A stretch of DNA of 64,000 bases from CAVQWT01 sp963810815 (GTDB taxonomy: Bacteria; Pseudomonadota; Gammaproteobacteria; Burkholderiales; Casimicrobiaceae). The notes beneath the pieces are model-generated. The model worked only from the letters and a program-made list of their open reading frames with translations. It ran no database searches and had not been told where the DNA came from. This document shows, piece by piece, positions 42,264 through 51,984 of this stretch. Each line of letters opens with the position of its first letter. The stretch's first letter is position 1. The position numbers were made by a program, and so were the translations under genes. The stretch covers positions 93,732 through 157,731 of the forward strand of contig CAWEPB010000006.1 of NCBI GenBank assembly GCA_963810815.1. The letters are read 5' to 3'.

Positions 42264-43592
42264 ATGACCCACGTCTTCCACCGCCACCTGCACCGCACGC
42301 CGCCGGTGGCCGTGTCCGGTCGCGGCTGCACCATCGTCGACGCCGCCGGTCGGGAATACCTAGACGCCTGCGGTGGCGCCGCTGTGTCCTGCCTCGGCCA
42401 TGGACACCCGGACGTCCTGGCGGCGATGCACGCGCAGATCGACCGGCTCGCCTACGCGCACACGAGCTTCTTCACCACCGAAGTCGCCGAGGCGCTGGCG
42501 GACCAGCTGGTCCGCACGGCGCCCGCCGGAACCAGCCACGTCTACTTCGTCAGCGGCGGCTCCGAGGCGATGGAAGCCGCGCTCAAGATGGCGCGCCAGT
42601 ACTTCGTCGAGATCGGCCAGCCGCAGCGCGGACTCTTCATCGCGCGGCGGCAGAGTTACCACGGCAATACGCTCGGCGCGCTGGCGGTGGGCGGCAACGA
42701 GTGGCGCCGCCGCCAGTTCGCGCCGCTGCTGATCGACGTCACCCACGTCGCGCCGTGCTATCCGTACCGCGACATGGCGGCGGGCGAATCGCCCGAGGCC
42801 TACGGGCTGCGGCTCGCCGCCGAGCTCGACGCGGCGATCCGCGCGCTGGGTCCGGACAAGGTCATCGCGTTCGTCGCGGAAACCGTCGGCGGCGCCACCG
42901 CCGGCGTGCTGACGGCGGTGCCGGGTTACTTCAAGGCCGTGCGCGAGGTCTGCGACCGCCACGGCGTGCTGCTGATCCTCGACGAGGTGATGTGCGGGAT
43001 GGGCCGCACCGGCACGCTGCATGCCTGCGAACACGAGGGCGTGGTGCCCGACCTGATGGCGATCGCCAAGGGCCTCGGTGGCGGGTACCAGCCGATCGGC
43101 GCGGTGCTGGCGCAGCGGCGCATCGTCGACGCGATGTCGGAAGGCACCGGCTTCTTCCAGCACGGCCACACCTACCTCGGCCATCCGGTCGCCTGCGCCG
43201 CGGCGCTCGCGGTGCAGCAGGTGATCGAGCGCGACGGACTGCTCGAGCGCGTCCGCGTCGAGGGCCCCCGGTTCGCGGCCCGGCTGCACGAGGCGTTCGG
43301 CGATCACCCCCGGGTCGGCGACATCCGCGGCCGGGGATTCTTCTGGGGTGTCGAGCTGGTGGCCGACCGGGCGACCAAGGCGCCGTTCGACCCCGCGCTG
43401 CAGCTGCACGCGCGCGTCAAGCGCGAAGCCATGGCCCGCGGGCTGATGTGCTATCCGATGGGCGGCACCGTCGACGGCCGCCACGGCGACCACGTCCTGC
43501 TCGCCCCGCCGTTCATCGCCGGAACGGCGGAACTGGACGAGATGGCCGTCCGGCTGCGCGCGGCAGTCGACGCCGCGATCGCAACGGTTTAA
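42264..43592 (+). CDS. Class III PLP-dependent aminotransferase
   Basis: A 442-residue aminotransferase of the acetylornithine/omega-amino acid type. Seen: YLDACGGAAVSCLGHGHP, FVSGGSEAMEAALKMARQY, RRQSYHGNTLGALAVGG, the cofactor Asp in LLILDEVMCGMGRTG, and the PLP lysine in DLMAIAKGLGGGYQPIGA. FFQHGHTYLGHPVACAAALA follows. ATG 42264. It is followed after 98 bases by a TAXI-TRAP transporter and then an Asp/Glu racemase-like gene. The cluster probably imports and processes an amino or oxo acid, but the amino donor is not known. Confidence 0.9.
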   Translation: MTHVFHRHLHRTPPVAVSGRGCTIVDAAGREYLDACGGAAVSCLGHGHPDVLAAMHAQIDRLAYAHTSFFTTEVAEALADQLVRTAPAGTSHVYFVSGGSEAMEAALKMARQYFVEIGQPQRGLFIARRQSYHGNTLGALAVGGNEWRRRQFAPLLIDVTHVAPCYPYRDMAAGESPEAYGLRLAAELDAAIRALGPDKVIAFVAETVGGATAGVLTAVPGYFKAVREVCDRHGVLLILDEVMCGMGRTGTLHACEHEGVVPDLMAIAKGLGGGYQPIGAVLAQRRIVDAMSEGTGFFQHGHTYLGHPVACAAALAVQQVIERDGLLERVRVEGPRFAARLHEAFGDHPRVGDIRGRGFFWGVELVADRATKAPFDPALQLHARVKREAMARGLMCYPMGGTVDGRHGDHVLLAPPFIAGTAELDEMAVRLRAAVDAAIATV

Positions 43593-43690
43593 GGTGTGCG
43601 TTTGTCGGGCCAACTCGCCTCCATCCCCTTGATCGACCCGGTATCCGATCCGGTGTTCCTTTCCGTGTCTCAACCCGCAGGAGAATCCGC

Positions 43691-44677
43691 ATGAAGCTTC
43701 CCCGCATTTCCGGCGTCGCCACGTTCGTCGCGGCGGCCGCGTTGTCGGCCGGCACGCTGTCGCTGCCCGCCGCGGCACAGCAGAAATTCATCACCATCGG
43801 CACCGGCGGCGTCACCGGCGTCTATTACGCCGCCGGCGGCGCGATCTGCCGCCTCGTCAACAAGGACCGCGCCAAGCACGGCATCCGCTGCTCGGTCGAG
43901 TCGACCGGCGGCTCGGTGTTCAACGTCAACACCATCAAGGCCGGCGAGCTCGACATGGGCTTCGCCCAGTCCGACGTCCAGTTCAACGCCACCAAGGGCC
44001 TCGGCCAGTTCAAGGACGCCGGCGCCTGGGGCGACCAGCGCGCCGTGTTCTCGGTGCATCCGGAGCCGTTCACCGTCGTCGCGCGCAAGGAAGCCGGCAT
44101 CAAGACGTTCACCGACTTCAAGGGCAAGCGCTTCAACGTCGGCAACCCGGGCTCGGGCACGCGCGCGTCGATGGAAGAGCTGCTGGCCGCGATGAACTGG
44201 AAGATGAGCGATTTCTCGCTCGCGTCCGAGCTCAAGGCCGACGAGCACGGCCCGGCGCTGTGCGACGGCAAGATCGACGGCTTCTTCTACGCGGTCGGCC
44301 ACCCGTCGGCGAACATCCAGGACCCGACGACGTCCTGCGGCGCGAAGCTGATCTCGCTGACCGGCCCGGCGGTCGACAAGCTGGTCGCCGAAAAGCCGTA
44401 CTACGCCAAGGCGACGATCCCGGCCGGCCTGTATCCGAACAACCCCGAGGCCACGCAGACCTACGGCGTGCTGGCGACGGTGGTCTCGTCGTCGAAGGTG
44501 CCCGCCGAGACCGTCTACCAGGTCGTCAAGGCGGTGTTCGACAACTTCGAGGAATTCAAGAAGCTGCACCCGGCGCTGGCGCACCTCAAGCCCGAGAACA
44601 TGGTCACCGACGGCAACTCGGCGCCGCTGCACGAAGGCGCGGCCCGCTACTACCGCGAAAAGGGCTGGATCAAGTGA
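43691..44677 (+). CDS. TAXI-family TRAP transporter solute-binding protein
   Basis: A 328-residue periplasmic receptor. Signal peptide (AAAALSAGTLSLPAAAQ), then FITIGTGGVTGVYYAAGGAICRLV, the TAXI family opening, and ELDMGFAQSDVQFNATKG, NVGNPGSGTRASMEELL, LCDGKIDGFFYAVGHPSANI. AGGAG lies six bases before ATG 43691. Characterised family members bind glutamate/glutamine or other small acids. The fused TRAP permease follows 111 bases downstream, separated by a hairpin that may lower permease expression relative to the receptor. Confidence 0.92.
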   Translation: MKLPRISGVATFVAAAALSAGTLSLPAAAQQKFITIGTGGVTGVYYAAGGAICRLVNKDRAKHGIRCSVESTGGSVFNVNTIKAGELDMGFAQSDVQFNATKGLGQFKDAGAWGDQRAVFSVHPEPFTVVARKEAGIKTFTDFKGKRFNVGNPGSGTRASMEELLAAMNWKMSDFSLASELKADEHGPALCDGKIDGFFYAVGHPSANIQDPTTSCGAKLISLTGPAVDKLVAEKPYYAKATIPAGLYPNNPEATQTYGVLATVVSSSKVPAETVYQVVKAVFDNFEEFKKLHPALAHLKPENMVTDGNSAPLHEGAARYYREKGWIK

Positions 44678-44730
44678 TGCCCGGGCGGGACGCGCGGCAG
44701 GATCGCCGCGTCCCGCCGTCCGCGTAACCG

Positions 44731-44760
44731 ACGGGGCGAAGGCGACTTCGCCCCGTTGTC
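44731..44760 (+). terminator. Hairpin between receptor and permease genes
   Basis: A perfect 11-bp stem ACGGGGCGAAG / CTTCGCCCCGT (44731-44741, 44746-44756) with a four-base loop, followed by TGTC instead of a T run. It probably attenuates rather than ends transcription, giving more receptor than permease. Confidence 0.6.
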
Positions 44761-44788
44761 ATTGCACTGCCGCAGGGGGAGACCGCGC

Positions 44789-47372
44789 ATGGCCACCGAA
44801 ATCGACAAGGCACCCGAAGCGCTGCAGGAACTGGTGGCGAAGGCCGACACCGGGGCGCGCAAGCCCGGCGGCATCACCGCGAAGATCATCTTCGGCGTCG
44901 CGCTGGCCTGGGCGCTGTTCCAGTTCTGGTACGCGTCGCCGTTGCCGTTCACCTTCGGCATCGGCATCCTCAACGACACCGAGGCGCGCTCGCTGCACCT
45001 CGCGTTCGCGCTGTTCCTGGCGTTCACCGCCTGGCCCGCGTTCTCCAACTCGCCGCGCGACCGCGTGCCGTGGCAGGACTGGCTGTTCGCGCTGGCCGGC
45101 GCGTTCGCCGGCGCGTACCTGCTGCTGTTCTACCGCGAGCTCGCGCTGCGCCCGGGCCAGCCGTCGACGATCGACATCGCGGTGGCGACGGTGCGGGATG
45201 GTGATGCTGCTGGAGGCGACGCGGCGGTCGGTCGGCTGGCCGATGGCGCTGCTGGCGACGCTGTTCATCGCCTACGCGATGCTGGGCGCGCACCTCCCCG
45301 ACGTGGTGTCGCACAAGGGCGCGTCGCTCAACCGGCTGCTGTCGCACATGTGGCTGACCACCGAGGGCGTGTTCGGCATCGCGCTGGGCGTGTCGACCGG
45401 GACGATCTTCGTCTACGTGCTGTTCGGCACGCTGCTCGACCGGGCGGGCGGCGGCAACTACATGATGCAGGTCTCGTTCGCGGCGCTCGGGCACATGCGC
45501 GGCGGGCCGGCCAAGGTCGCCGTGGTGTCGTCGGCGCTGAACGGCCTGATCTCCGGCTCGTCGGTGTCGAACGTCGTCTCCGGCGGCATCTTCACCATCC
45601 CGCTGATGAAGAAGTCCGGCTACGGCGGCGTCAAGGCCGGCGCGATCGAGACGATGTCGTCGGTCAACGGCCAGATCATGCCGCCGGTGATGGGCGCCGC
45701 GGCGTTCCTGATGGTCGAGTACGTCGGCATCCCGTACTCCGAGATCGTGAAGAACGCGATCCTGCCGGCCACGCTGTCGTACATCGGCCTCTTCTACATC
45801 GTCCACCTCGAGGCGCTGAAGCTCGGCATGAAGCCGATCCTCAACCGCCATCCGCGGTCGTGGAAGGAGGCGTGGCTGCGGATGGGCCTCGGCATCTCCG
45901 GCAGCGTCATCGTCATCGCCGTGCTGTACTGGATCCTCGACCTCACCAAGCGGTTCCTGGGCAACGCCGCGCCGTGGATCGTCGGCGCAATCGTGCTGGC
46001 GATGTACCTGTTCTCGGTGTGGATGGCGGCGAAGAGCCCCGACCTGCCCGAGGACATCGACATCGAGAATCCGCAGGCGCTGGACACCTGGCCGGCGGTC
46101 AAGGCGGGGCTGCACTTCCTGCTGCCGATCGGCATGCTGATCTGGTGCCTGATGGTCGAGGAGATGTCGCCGTCGCTGTCGGCGTTCTGGGCCATCGTGA
46201 TGCTGGTCGTGCTGATGGTGTCGCAGCGGCCGCTGATCGACTTCTTTCGCGGCACGAAGACCCCGAAGGCCTGGACCAGCGGCCTGTGGAGCGTCCTTCA
46301 CGGCTTCAACGACGGCTCGCGCAACATGATCGGCATCGGCGTGGCGACGGCCACGGCCGGCATCATCGTCGGCGCGATCACGCTGACGGGCCTCGGCCTG
46401 CGGATGACCGAGTTCGTCGAGTTCGTCTCGCAGGGCAACGTGATGGTGATGCTGCTGTTCATCGCCTTCGTCTGCCTGGTGCTGGGACTTGGCGTGCCGA
46501 CGACGGCCAACTACGTGCTGGTCGCGACGCTGATGGCGCCGGTCGTGGTCGAGCTGGGCGCGCAGGCGGGGCTCGTGATCCCGCTGATCGCCGTGCATCT
46601 CTTCGTCTTCTACTACGGGATCATGGGCGACATCACGCCGCCGGTGGGGCTCGCCACCTTCGCGGCGGCAGCGATTTCCGGCGAGAGCGCGATCGCCACC
46701 GGCGTCCAGGGCTCGGTCTACGCGCTGCGCACGGTGATCCTGCCGTTCATCTGGATCTTCAACCCGCAGCTGCTGCTGATCGACATCGACAGCATCCCCG
46801 AGCTGGTGAGCGTGATCGTCGCGTCGACGGTGGCGATGCTGATCTTCGCCGCGGTGACGATGAACTGGTTCCGGGTGAAGTGCCGGCTGTGGGAAGTGGC
46901 GCTGCTCGCGATCGCCTGCGTGCTGCTGTTCCGGCCCGACTTCTTCATGGACTACCTGGCGCCCGAGTACACGCACCTGCCGCCGGCGAAGATCGTCGAC
47001 GTCGCCAGGGACCTGCCCGACGGCGGGCGCCTGGTGCTGGCGATCAAGGGCACGACCATCGAGGGCGACGACGTCACCAAGACGGTCGCCGTGCGGCTCG
47101 GCCCGACCGGCGACGACGGTCGCAAGCGCCTCGCCGAGGCCGGGCTGACCGTCGCCGCGCTGGGCGACGGCGTGCAGATCAGCGGCGTCAAGTTCGGCTC
47201 GCGGGCGAAGAAATCCGGCTTCGAGCAGGGCTGGGACATCGCGCGGATCGAGGTTCCTTCCGGCCGCGCCACGCCGCACTGGTTCTACCTGCCCGCGTTC
47301 CTCCTCATCGCGCTGGTGTGGTGGTCGCAGGGTCGGCGGATGCACCCGCACGCGCGGCCGGTCGCCGCATGA
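44789..47372 (+). CDS. TRAP transporter fused 4TM/12TM permease, frameshifted
   Basis: About 860 residues of inner-membrane carrier; DctQ- and DctM-like parts are fused, as usual for TAXI systems. It works with the receptor at 43691 using an ion gradient. Seen: GGGNYMMQVSFAALGHMRGG, the SGSSVSNVVSGGIFTIPLMK core, NGQIMPPVMGAAAFLM, VLGLGVPTTANYVLVATLMA, and GDITPPVGLATFAAAAISG. A C-terminal soluble stretch (VARDLPDGGRLVLAIKGTTI) extends beyond the last transporter helix. The first 136 or so codons and the rest are in different frames; one extra C at 45194 breaks IAVATVGMVMLLEATRR. It ends in ATGA with the racemase gene. Confidence 0.88.
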
Positions 47373-48025
47373 CCGATGGCACGCCGCGTGTCGCGCTGAT
47401 TCACGCCCTCGCGCACTCGGTCGGGCCGATCAACGCCGAATTCGCGCGGGCGTGGCCCGCGTGCACGCGGATGAACCTGCTCGACGACAGCCTGTCGGCC
47501 GACCTGGCGCGCGGCGGCGGCGTCCTCGACGCGCGGATGACGGCGCGCTTCCTCGCGCTGGCGGCGTACGCGATCGACACCGGCGCGCAGGGCGTCCTGT
47601 TCACCTGCTCGGCGTTCGGTCCCTGCATCGACGCGGTGAAGGCGCGCTGGCCGCGGGTGCCGGTGCTGAAGCCGAACGAAGCGATGATCGACGACGTGGT
47701 CCGCTCCGGCGCGCGCCGCGTCGGGCTGGTCGCGTCGTTCGCGCCGACGCTGGCATCGATGCCGGCCGAGTTCCCGCCCGGCGTCGCCGTGCTGCCGGTG
47801 CTGGCCGAGGGCGCGCTCGCCGCGCTCGACCGCGGCGACACGGCGGAGCACGACCGGCGGGTGGCTGCGGCGGCACGCGCCGCGGCCGATCAGGGCTGCG
47901 ACGTCGTCGCGCTGGCGCAGTTCAGCCTCGCCCGCGCGGCACCGGCGGTGGCCGCGGCGGTGGCGCTGCCGGTGCTGACGACGCCGGGGAGCGCGGTCCG
48001 GGCGCTCGCCGAGCGGCTAAAATAG
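47369..48025 (+). CDS. Asp/Glu/hydantoin racemase-family protein
   Basis: A 218-residue cofactor-independent racemase-like protein. The two expected cysteine positions are LFTCSAFGPCIDAVK (Cys near 79) and ADQGCDVVALAQFSLARAAP; in the latter the usual second catalytic cysteine after LAQ is replaced by Phe-Ser, so the activity may differ from racemisation (for example decarboxylation or isomerisation). ATG 47369 overlaps the TRAP permease stop as ATGA, so it is coupled to the transporter and likely acts on the transported acid. Confidence 0.8.
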   Translation: MTDGTPRVALIHALAHSVGPINAEFARAWPACTRMNLLDDSLSADLARGGGVLDARMTARFLALAAYAIDTGAQGVLFTCSAFGPCIDAVKARWPRVPVLKPNEAMIDDVVRSGARRVGLVASFAPTLASMPAEFPPGVAVLPVLAEGALAALDRGDTAEHDRRVAAAARAAADQGCDVVALAQFSLARAAPAVAAAVALPVLTTPGSAVRALAERLK

Positions 48026-48070
48026 CGGGGTTCGACCGTCCCCACCCGCTCCGCCACCAAGGACCGCCCG

Positions 48071-48487
48071 ATGGCCACCGATCCCCGCACCCCGCCCGCC
48101 GAAGCCACGATGGACCCGGCGTCGCTCTACCGCGAAGAAATCTACACCGACCGCCAGATCGGCACGCTGCGCGTGCTGGTCCCGGTGACCGCCGACGGGG
48201 CGCCCGACGCCTCCCGCGCCACCGTCTACACCGGCGACGCCCAGATCATGACCAACATGGGCCCGATCCCGATCAGCTTCGACATCGAGGCGACGAACCT
48301 GCGCGACGCCATCGCCGGCTACGCCGACGCCGCGCAGGTCGGCATCGAGCGGACGATGAAGCAGCTGCAGGAATTGCGCCGGCAGCAGCAGTCGTCGCTG
48401 ATCGTGCCCCCGGCCGGCGCCGCCAGCGCGCTGGGCGGCCTCGGACCCGGCGGCCTGCCCGGCGGCGGCAAGATCCAGCTGCCGTGA
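48071..48487 (+). CDS. Conserved cytosolic protein of unknown function
   Basis: A 138-residue soluble protein. The core YREEIYTDRQIGTLRVLVPV, DAQIMTNMGPIPISFDIEAT, then a helix TMKQLQELRRQQQSSLIVPP and a glycine-rich tail GGLGPGGLPGGGKIQLP. I recall similar short proteins in other Burkholderiales but no assigned function. ATG 48071 is 45 bases after the racemase stop; TAAAAT at 48017-48022 could be a -10 of its own. It has no cysteine or membrane segment. Confidence 0.75.
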   Translation: MATDPRTPPAEATMDPASLYREEIYTDRQIGTLRVLVPVTADGAPDASRATVYTGDAQIMTNMGPIPISFDIEATNLRDAIAGYADAAQVGIERTMKQLQELRRQQQSSLIVPPAGAASALGGLGPGGLPGGGKIQLP

Positions 48488-48594
48488 CCTGACGCGACCG
48501 CCGGCCACCGGCGCCGATCCCTGCACCCGCGGCCGGCCTGCCGCCTTCGCCCGCCCCGGCGGCGAAGACCCGCCCGGTCGCCGCCGCCCTTCCG

Positions 48595-49854
48595 ATGACC
48601 AACACCGCCATCCTCGTCGCATCGGCGCTGCTGCTGTTCGCGTACGTGCTCGACATCGCCGGGCGGCGGTTCCGCCTGCCGTCGGTGGTGCTGCTGATCG
48701 TCACCGGGCTCATCGCCCGCCAGGTGCTCGAACGGATGGAGCTGCACCTGCGCTGGGTCGACCCGGTGGTGCCGATCGTCGGCACGCTGGGACTGATCCT
48801 GATCGTGCTGGAGGGCGCGCTCGACCTCGCGGTGACGCGCGAGCGCGCGCGGCTGATCGCGATCTCGTCGGCGGCCGCGATCGGCGGATTCCTGCTGACG
48901 CTGCTGCCGTTCACGCTGCTGTTCCACCACGCGCTGGAACTCGAGGCTCCGGTCGCGGCGCTGGCCGCGATGCCGTTCGCGGTGATCAGCAGCGCCGTGG
49001 CCATTCCCAGCGCGACGGGCCTGCCCGGCCCCACGCGCGAGTTCGTCGTCTACGAGAGCGCGCTGTCGGACATCATCGGCGTGCTGGTGTTCTACGCCTG
49101 GCTGTCGGCGGACGACTCGCTGTCCGCCTTCGCGCTCAATCTGGTCGGCGGCGGAACCGTCACGCTGGTCGCCGCGGTGTTCGCCGCGCTGGGCCTGTTC
49201 TATCTGATCAACAAGCTCGACGGCCACGTGCGGTTCCTGCCGCTGATCGCGGGCCTGGTCTGCCTGTACGCCATCGGGAAGTCGTGGCACCTGTCGCCGC
49301 TGGTCATGGTGCTGGTCGTGGGCCTGCTGTTCAACAACCCGCACCTGCTCGAGTGGAACGCGCGGCTGAAGGCGCTGCACACCGCCGACTACGACCAGAC
49401 GCTGAAGGAGTTCAAGGGTCTGGTCGCCGAGCTCACGTTCGCGACCAAGAGCTTCTTCTTCCTGCTGCTCGGCTACTGGACCGACGTCCGCGCCATGGCC
49501 GACTGGCGCGCCTGGGGCCTCGCCGCGGTGATCGCGGCGACGATCTACGCCACGCGCTTCGCGCTGCTGAAAGTGCTGCGGCAGGCGGCGGCCGATCGGC
49601 TGGTGTGGATCGCGCCGCGCGGCCTGATCACCGTCCTGCTGTTCCTCGGCGCCGTCGAAACCGGTACGCTGGCGAGCTTCCCCTTCGGCACCGTGATGCT
49701 GGTGGTGCTGACGACGGCGGCGCTCACGGCGCTCGCGCATCGCGGCCACGCCACTGCGGCGACCGCCGAGTCATCCGCACCACTCGCACCCCCCGCTCCC
49801 CCCGCACCTCCTGCGCCCCCGGCGCCAACCCACGCCACCGGACCCTCGCCATGA
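48595..49854 (+). CDS. Cation:proton antiporter (CPA family)
   Basis: A 419-residue protein with about 12-13 membrane helices, of the Na+/H+ or K+/H+ exchanger superfamily. Seen: LPSVVLLIVTGLIARQVLER (helix 2), GLILIVLEGALDL with the acidic residues, and AVISSAVAIPSATGL; the middle helix YESALSDIIGVLVFYAWL has an Asp in the transport position. RGLITVLLFLGAVETG follows near the end. The C-terminus is a Pro/Ala run (APPAPPAPPAPPAP). Ion specificity is not clear. Its stop overlaps the small acetyltransferase gene as ATGA. Confidence 0.88.
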   Translation: MTNTAILVASALLLFAYVLDIAGRRFRLPSVVLLIVTGLIARQVLERMELHLRWVDPVVPIVGTLGLILIVLEGALDLAVTRERARLIAISSAAAIGGFLLTLLPFTLLFHHALELEAPVAALAAMPFAVISSAVAIPSATGLPGPTREFVVYESALSDIIGVLVFYAWLSADDSLSAFALNLVGGGTVTLVAAVFAALGLFYLINKLDGHVRFLPLIAGLVCLYAIGKSWHLSPLVMVLVVGLLFNNPHLLEWNARLKALHTADYDQTLKEFKGLVAELTFATKSFFFLLLGYWTDVRAMADWRAWGLAAVIAATIYATRFALLKVLRQAAADRLVWIAPRGLITVLLFLGAVETGTLASFPFGTVMLVVLTTAALTALAHRGHATAATAESSAPLAPPAPPAPPAPPAPTHATGPSP

Positions 49855-50156
49855 CCGATCCCCGACCCGCCGTTCCCGTCATCCACAACGAAGCCGAACA
49901 GCGCTTCGAGGCCGTCGTCGAAGGTCTCCTCTGCCGCGCGGACTACCGGCGCGAAGGCGACACGCTGACCTTTCACCATACCGGGGTCCCGGAGGCGCTC
50001 GCCGGGCGCGGCATTGCCGCCGCGCTGGTGAGCACGGCGCTCGACTACGCGCGCGCGCAGCGGCTGTCGGTGGTGCCGGCGTGTTCGTACCTGCGCACCT
50101 ACATGCAGCGCCACCCCGAGACGCAATCGCTGCTGCCGCCCGGCACGACGCTCTGA
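49851..50156 (+). CDS. Small YjdJ-type GNAT-like acetyltransferase
   Basis: A 101-residue one-domain GNAT-like protein: FEAVVEGLLCRADYRREGDT, FHHTGVPEALAGRGIAAALV (acetyl-CoA loop), and LSVVPACSYLRTYMQRHPE. This is the compact COG2388/YjdJ family, some members of which bind CoA without known substrates. ATG 49851 overlaps the antiporter stop. Confidence 0.88.
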   Translation: MTDPRPAVPVIHNEAEQRFEAVVEGLLCRADYRREGDTLTFHHTGVPEALAGRGIAAALVSTALDYARAQRLSVVPACSYLRTYMQRHPETQSLLPPGTTL

Positions 50157-50204
50157 CGCGGGCCGCAGCACCCGGTCGCGCCCGACCGCCGGGGCCGACC
50201 GGAA

Positions 50205-50250
50205 CGCGACCGCAACGCGACCGCAACGCGACCGGATCCCGCGACCGCAA
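50205..50250. repeat. Short 11-bp tandem repeat
   Basis: Three or more imperfect copies of CGCGACCGCAA fill much of the 99 bases between two convergent acetyltransferase genes. No terminator-like hairpin with a T run was seen. Confidence 0.7.
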
Positions 50251-50255
50251 CGCAG

Positions 50256-50906
50256 CTAGCGCCGCCTCGATGCGACCAGCAGCGTTCCCGCGGGACGGAT
50301 GAAGCCGAGCGAGCGCGCCAGCGCCAGCGACGCCGCGTTCGACGCGAGCGCGCCCCACACGGGAATCTTGCCGCGCGCCGCGAGGTCGTCGATCGCGGCC
50401 TGCGCCACGGCGCGGGCGCAGCCGCGGCGGCGCCACGGCTCGAGCGTGTCGACGGAGAGATCGCCGTGCCGCTCGGTCTCCCAGGCGACGTAGGCGAAGC
50501 TCGCCGCCGCCCCGCCGTCCCACGCGGCGAAGACCGGGGTCGTCGCGCGGGCGGCCTCGAGCTCATCGGCCAGCGACCCCGGCAGCGGCGGCAGCGGTCC
50601 GGTCCGCGGCAGCCGCGCCACGCGCAGGTCGGCGCGCGGCGGCGGCGCGGACCAGGCCGCGCCGCCTCCGGTGAAGATCGCCGCACGCTCGATGCGCCAG
50701 CCGTCGCAGAGCCAGGCCGCGACCGCGGTGCAGGCCTCGGCGACGAGCACCTCGCCGTCGAAGCCCAGCGCTTCGATCGTCGCGGCGACCGTCGCCGCGT
50801 CGGCGTCGCCGTACACGCCGGCCGTCGCGCCCTCCTTCGTGGTGACGAACCAGCCGTCGCCGCAGGCGCCGATGACCGCGTCCGGCGCGAGGCACAGCGC
50901 GCGCAT
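50256..50906 (-). CDS. GNAT-family N-acetyltransferase
   Basis: A 216-residue protein. The N-terminal half (GDGWFVTTKEGATAGVYGDA) is not a known catalytic domain. The C-terminal half is GNAT-like: FAYVAWETERHGDLSVDTLE, then WRRRGCARAVAQAAIDDLAA for CoA binding, and VWGALASNAASLALARSLGF. Similar bipartite proteins exist in the FR47-like group. ATG 50906; an upstream start is possible. Substrate unknown. It lies 78 bases downstream of the ion-channel gene on the same strand. Confidence 0.8.
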   Translation of the reverse strand: MRALCLAPDAVIGACGDGWFVTTKEGATAGVYGDADAATVAATIEALGFDGEVLVAEACTAVAAWLCDGWRIERAAIFTGGGAAWSAPPPRADLRVARLPRTGPLPPLPGSLADELEAARATTPVFAAWDGGAAASFAYVAWETERHGDLSVDTLEPWRRRGCARAVAQAAIDDLAARGKIPVWGALASNAASLALARSLGFIRPAGTLLVASRRR

Positions 50907-50984
50907 CTCGACGGTGGCCGGGGTGTCGGGAATCGCCGCCAGTGCCCGCGCCCGCCGGTCGCCGACGATTTCCGCTCGCCACGC

Positions 50985-51725
50985 TCACGGGCCGCTGCCG
51001 GTTCCGTTGCCGGCGCCGCTGCCGCTTTCGTTGCCGCCACTGCTGCCGCTGCCGCTTTGACGGGACGGATAGTCGCTCGCGAGGCGGGCGATGAAGATGG
51101 CGACGAACAGCGTGCCGACGATCTGCTCGAGCGTGACCAGCGCCCGGGCCACCGGACGCATCGGGTACATGTCGCCGAAGCCGGTGCTGGTCAGGACCGT
51201 GAAGCTGAAATAGATGAGGTCTCCCTTCGTCACCTCGGCCACCGGCGCGCCGCCTACGGCGAAGGCGCCGGGGTGGTACGACTGCGCCAGCGCGTAGGCG
51301 TACCCCCACGTGACGCCCATCATCAGGTACACCGACGCCCCGGCCCACAGCTTGTCCATCGTCAGCACGTCGCGCCGCATCACGTAGCCCAGCAGGTAGA
51401 TCACGGCCGCGACGTAGAACACCATCGACAGCCACCACTCCGCCTGCAGGAAATCGGTGACGCCGTGCCGTATGCCGAAGAACTGCAGCAGCATGATCGC
51501 GACGGCGATCGTGACGGCGATCACGAACGACGAGAGGTGCCGCCCGACCGCCGCGACGGTGGCCATCAGGACGAACACGTTCAGCATCGTGAGGACGACC
51601 CGCCCGAGTTCGGTATCGACGAAGAACGGAACGAAGGTGATCAGTCCGATCAGCGCGACGAAGAGATAGAAGCAGCGCTGCGTGAACACGCGCGCCAGCA
51701 GGAGGCGGGCTCGGTCGATGGCCAT
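50985..51725 (-). CDS. Two-pore-helix-type ion channel protein
   Basis: A 246-residue membrane protein with about six helices, ending in a potassium-channel-like pore: TKGDLIYFSFTVLTSTGFGD followed by MYPMRPVARALVTLEQIVGT. The selectivity-filter position reads TSTGFGD, where Phe replaces the Tyr of TVGYGD, a tolerated variant. There is no RCK regulatory domain; the C-terminus is a Ser/Gly repeat (SGSGSSGGNESGSGAGNGTG). ATG 51725. Ion choice is presumed K+. Confidence 0.85.
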   Translation of the reverse strand: MAIDRARLLLARVFTQRCFYLFVALIGLITFVPFFVDTELGRVVLTMLNVFVLMATVAAVGRHLSSFVIAVTIAVAIMLLQFFGIRHGVTDFLQAEWWLSMVFYVAAVIYLLGYVMRRDVLTMDKLWAGASVYLMMGVTWGYAYALAQSYHPGAFAVGGAPVAEVTKGDLIYFSFTVLTSTGFGDMYPMRPVARALVTLEQIVGTLFVAIFIARLASDYPSRQSGSGSSGGNESGSGAGNGTGSGP

Positions 51726-51860
51726 GGCGATTGCGGAGGACGCGGCGACGCCCGGCGGGGGTCGGCGCGCGTCCGCGGATTCTACGCCGGCGGCGCGGAA
51801 ACATCCGGCAACGAACGCAACACCGCGTTACAAATCCGCCCCCTGCGCGTCCCGGCACGA

Positions 51861-51874
51861 TTGATCCACGTCAA
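51861..51874 (+). promoter_or_regulatory. FNR/Anr box upstream of Gly/Met-rich protein gene
   Basis: TTGATCCACGTCAA, nine of ten matches to TTGAT-N4-ATCAA and nearly the same as the box at 26302. A weak -10 (CATACG, 51901-51906) would put the box near -42. The gene start is 111 bases downstream. Confidence 0.65.
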
Positions 51875-51984
51875 TCCGACCGGTCCGCGCCCCGGCGCAG
51901 CATACGTTCAAGGGATCAGGGCCGCGATCGGCGCGGCACCCGCCGGAACCTCCGGCCGAGTCAACCAACGAACAGGAGTCGAAC

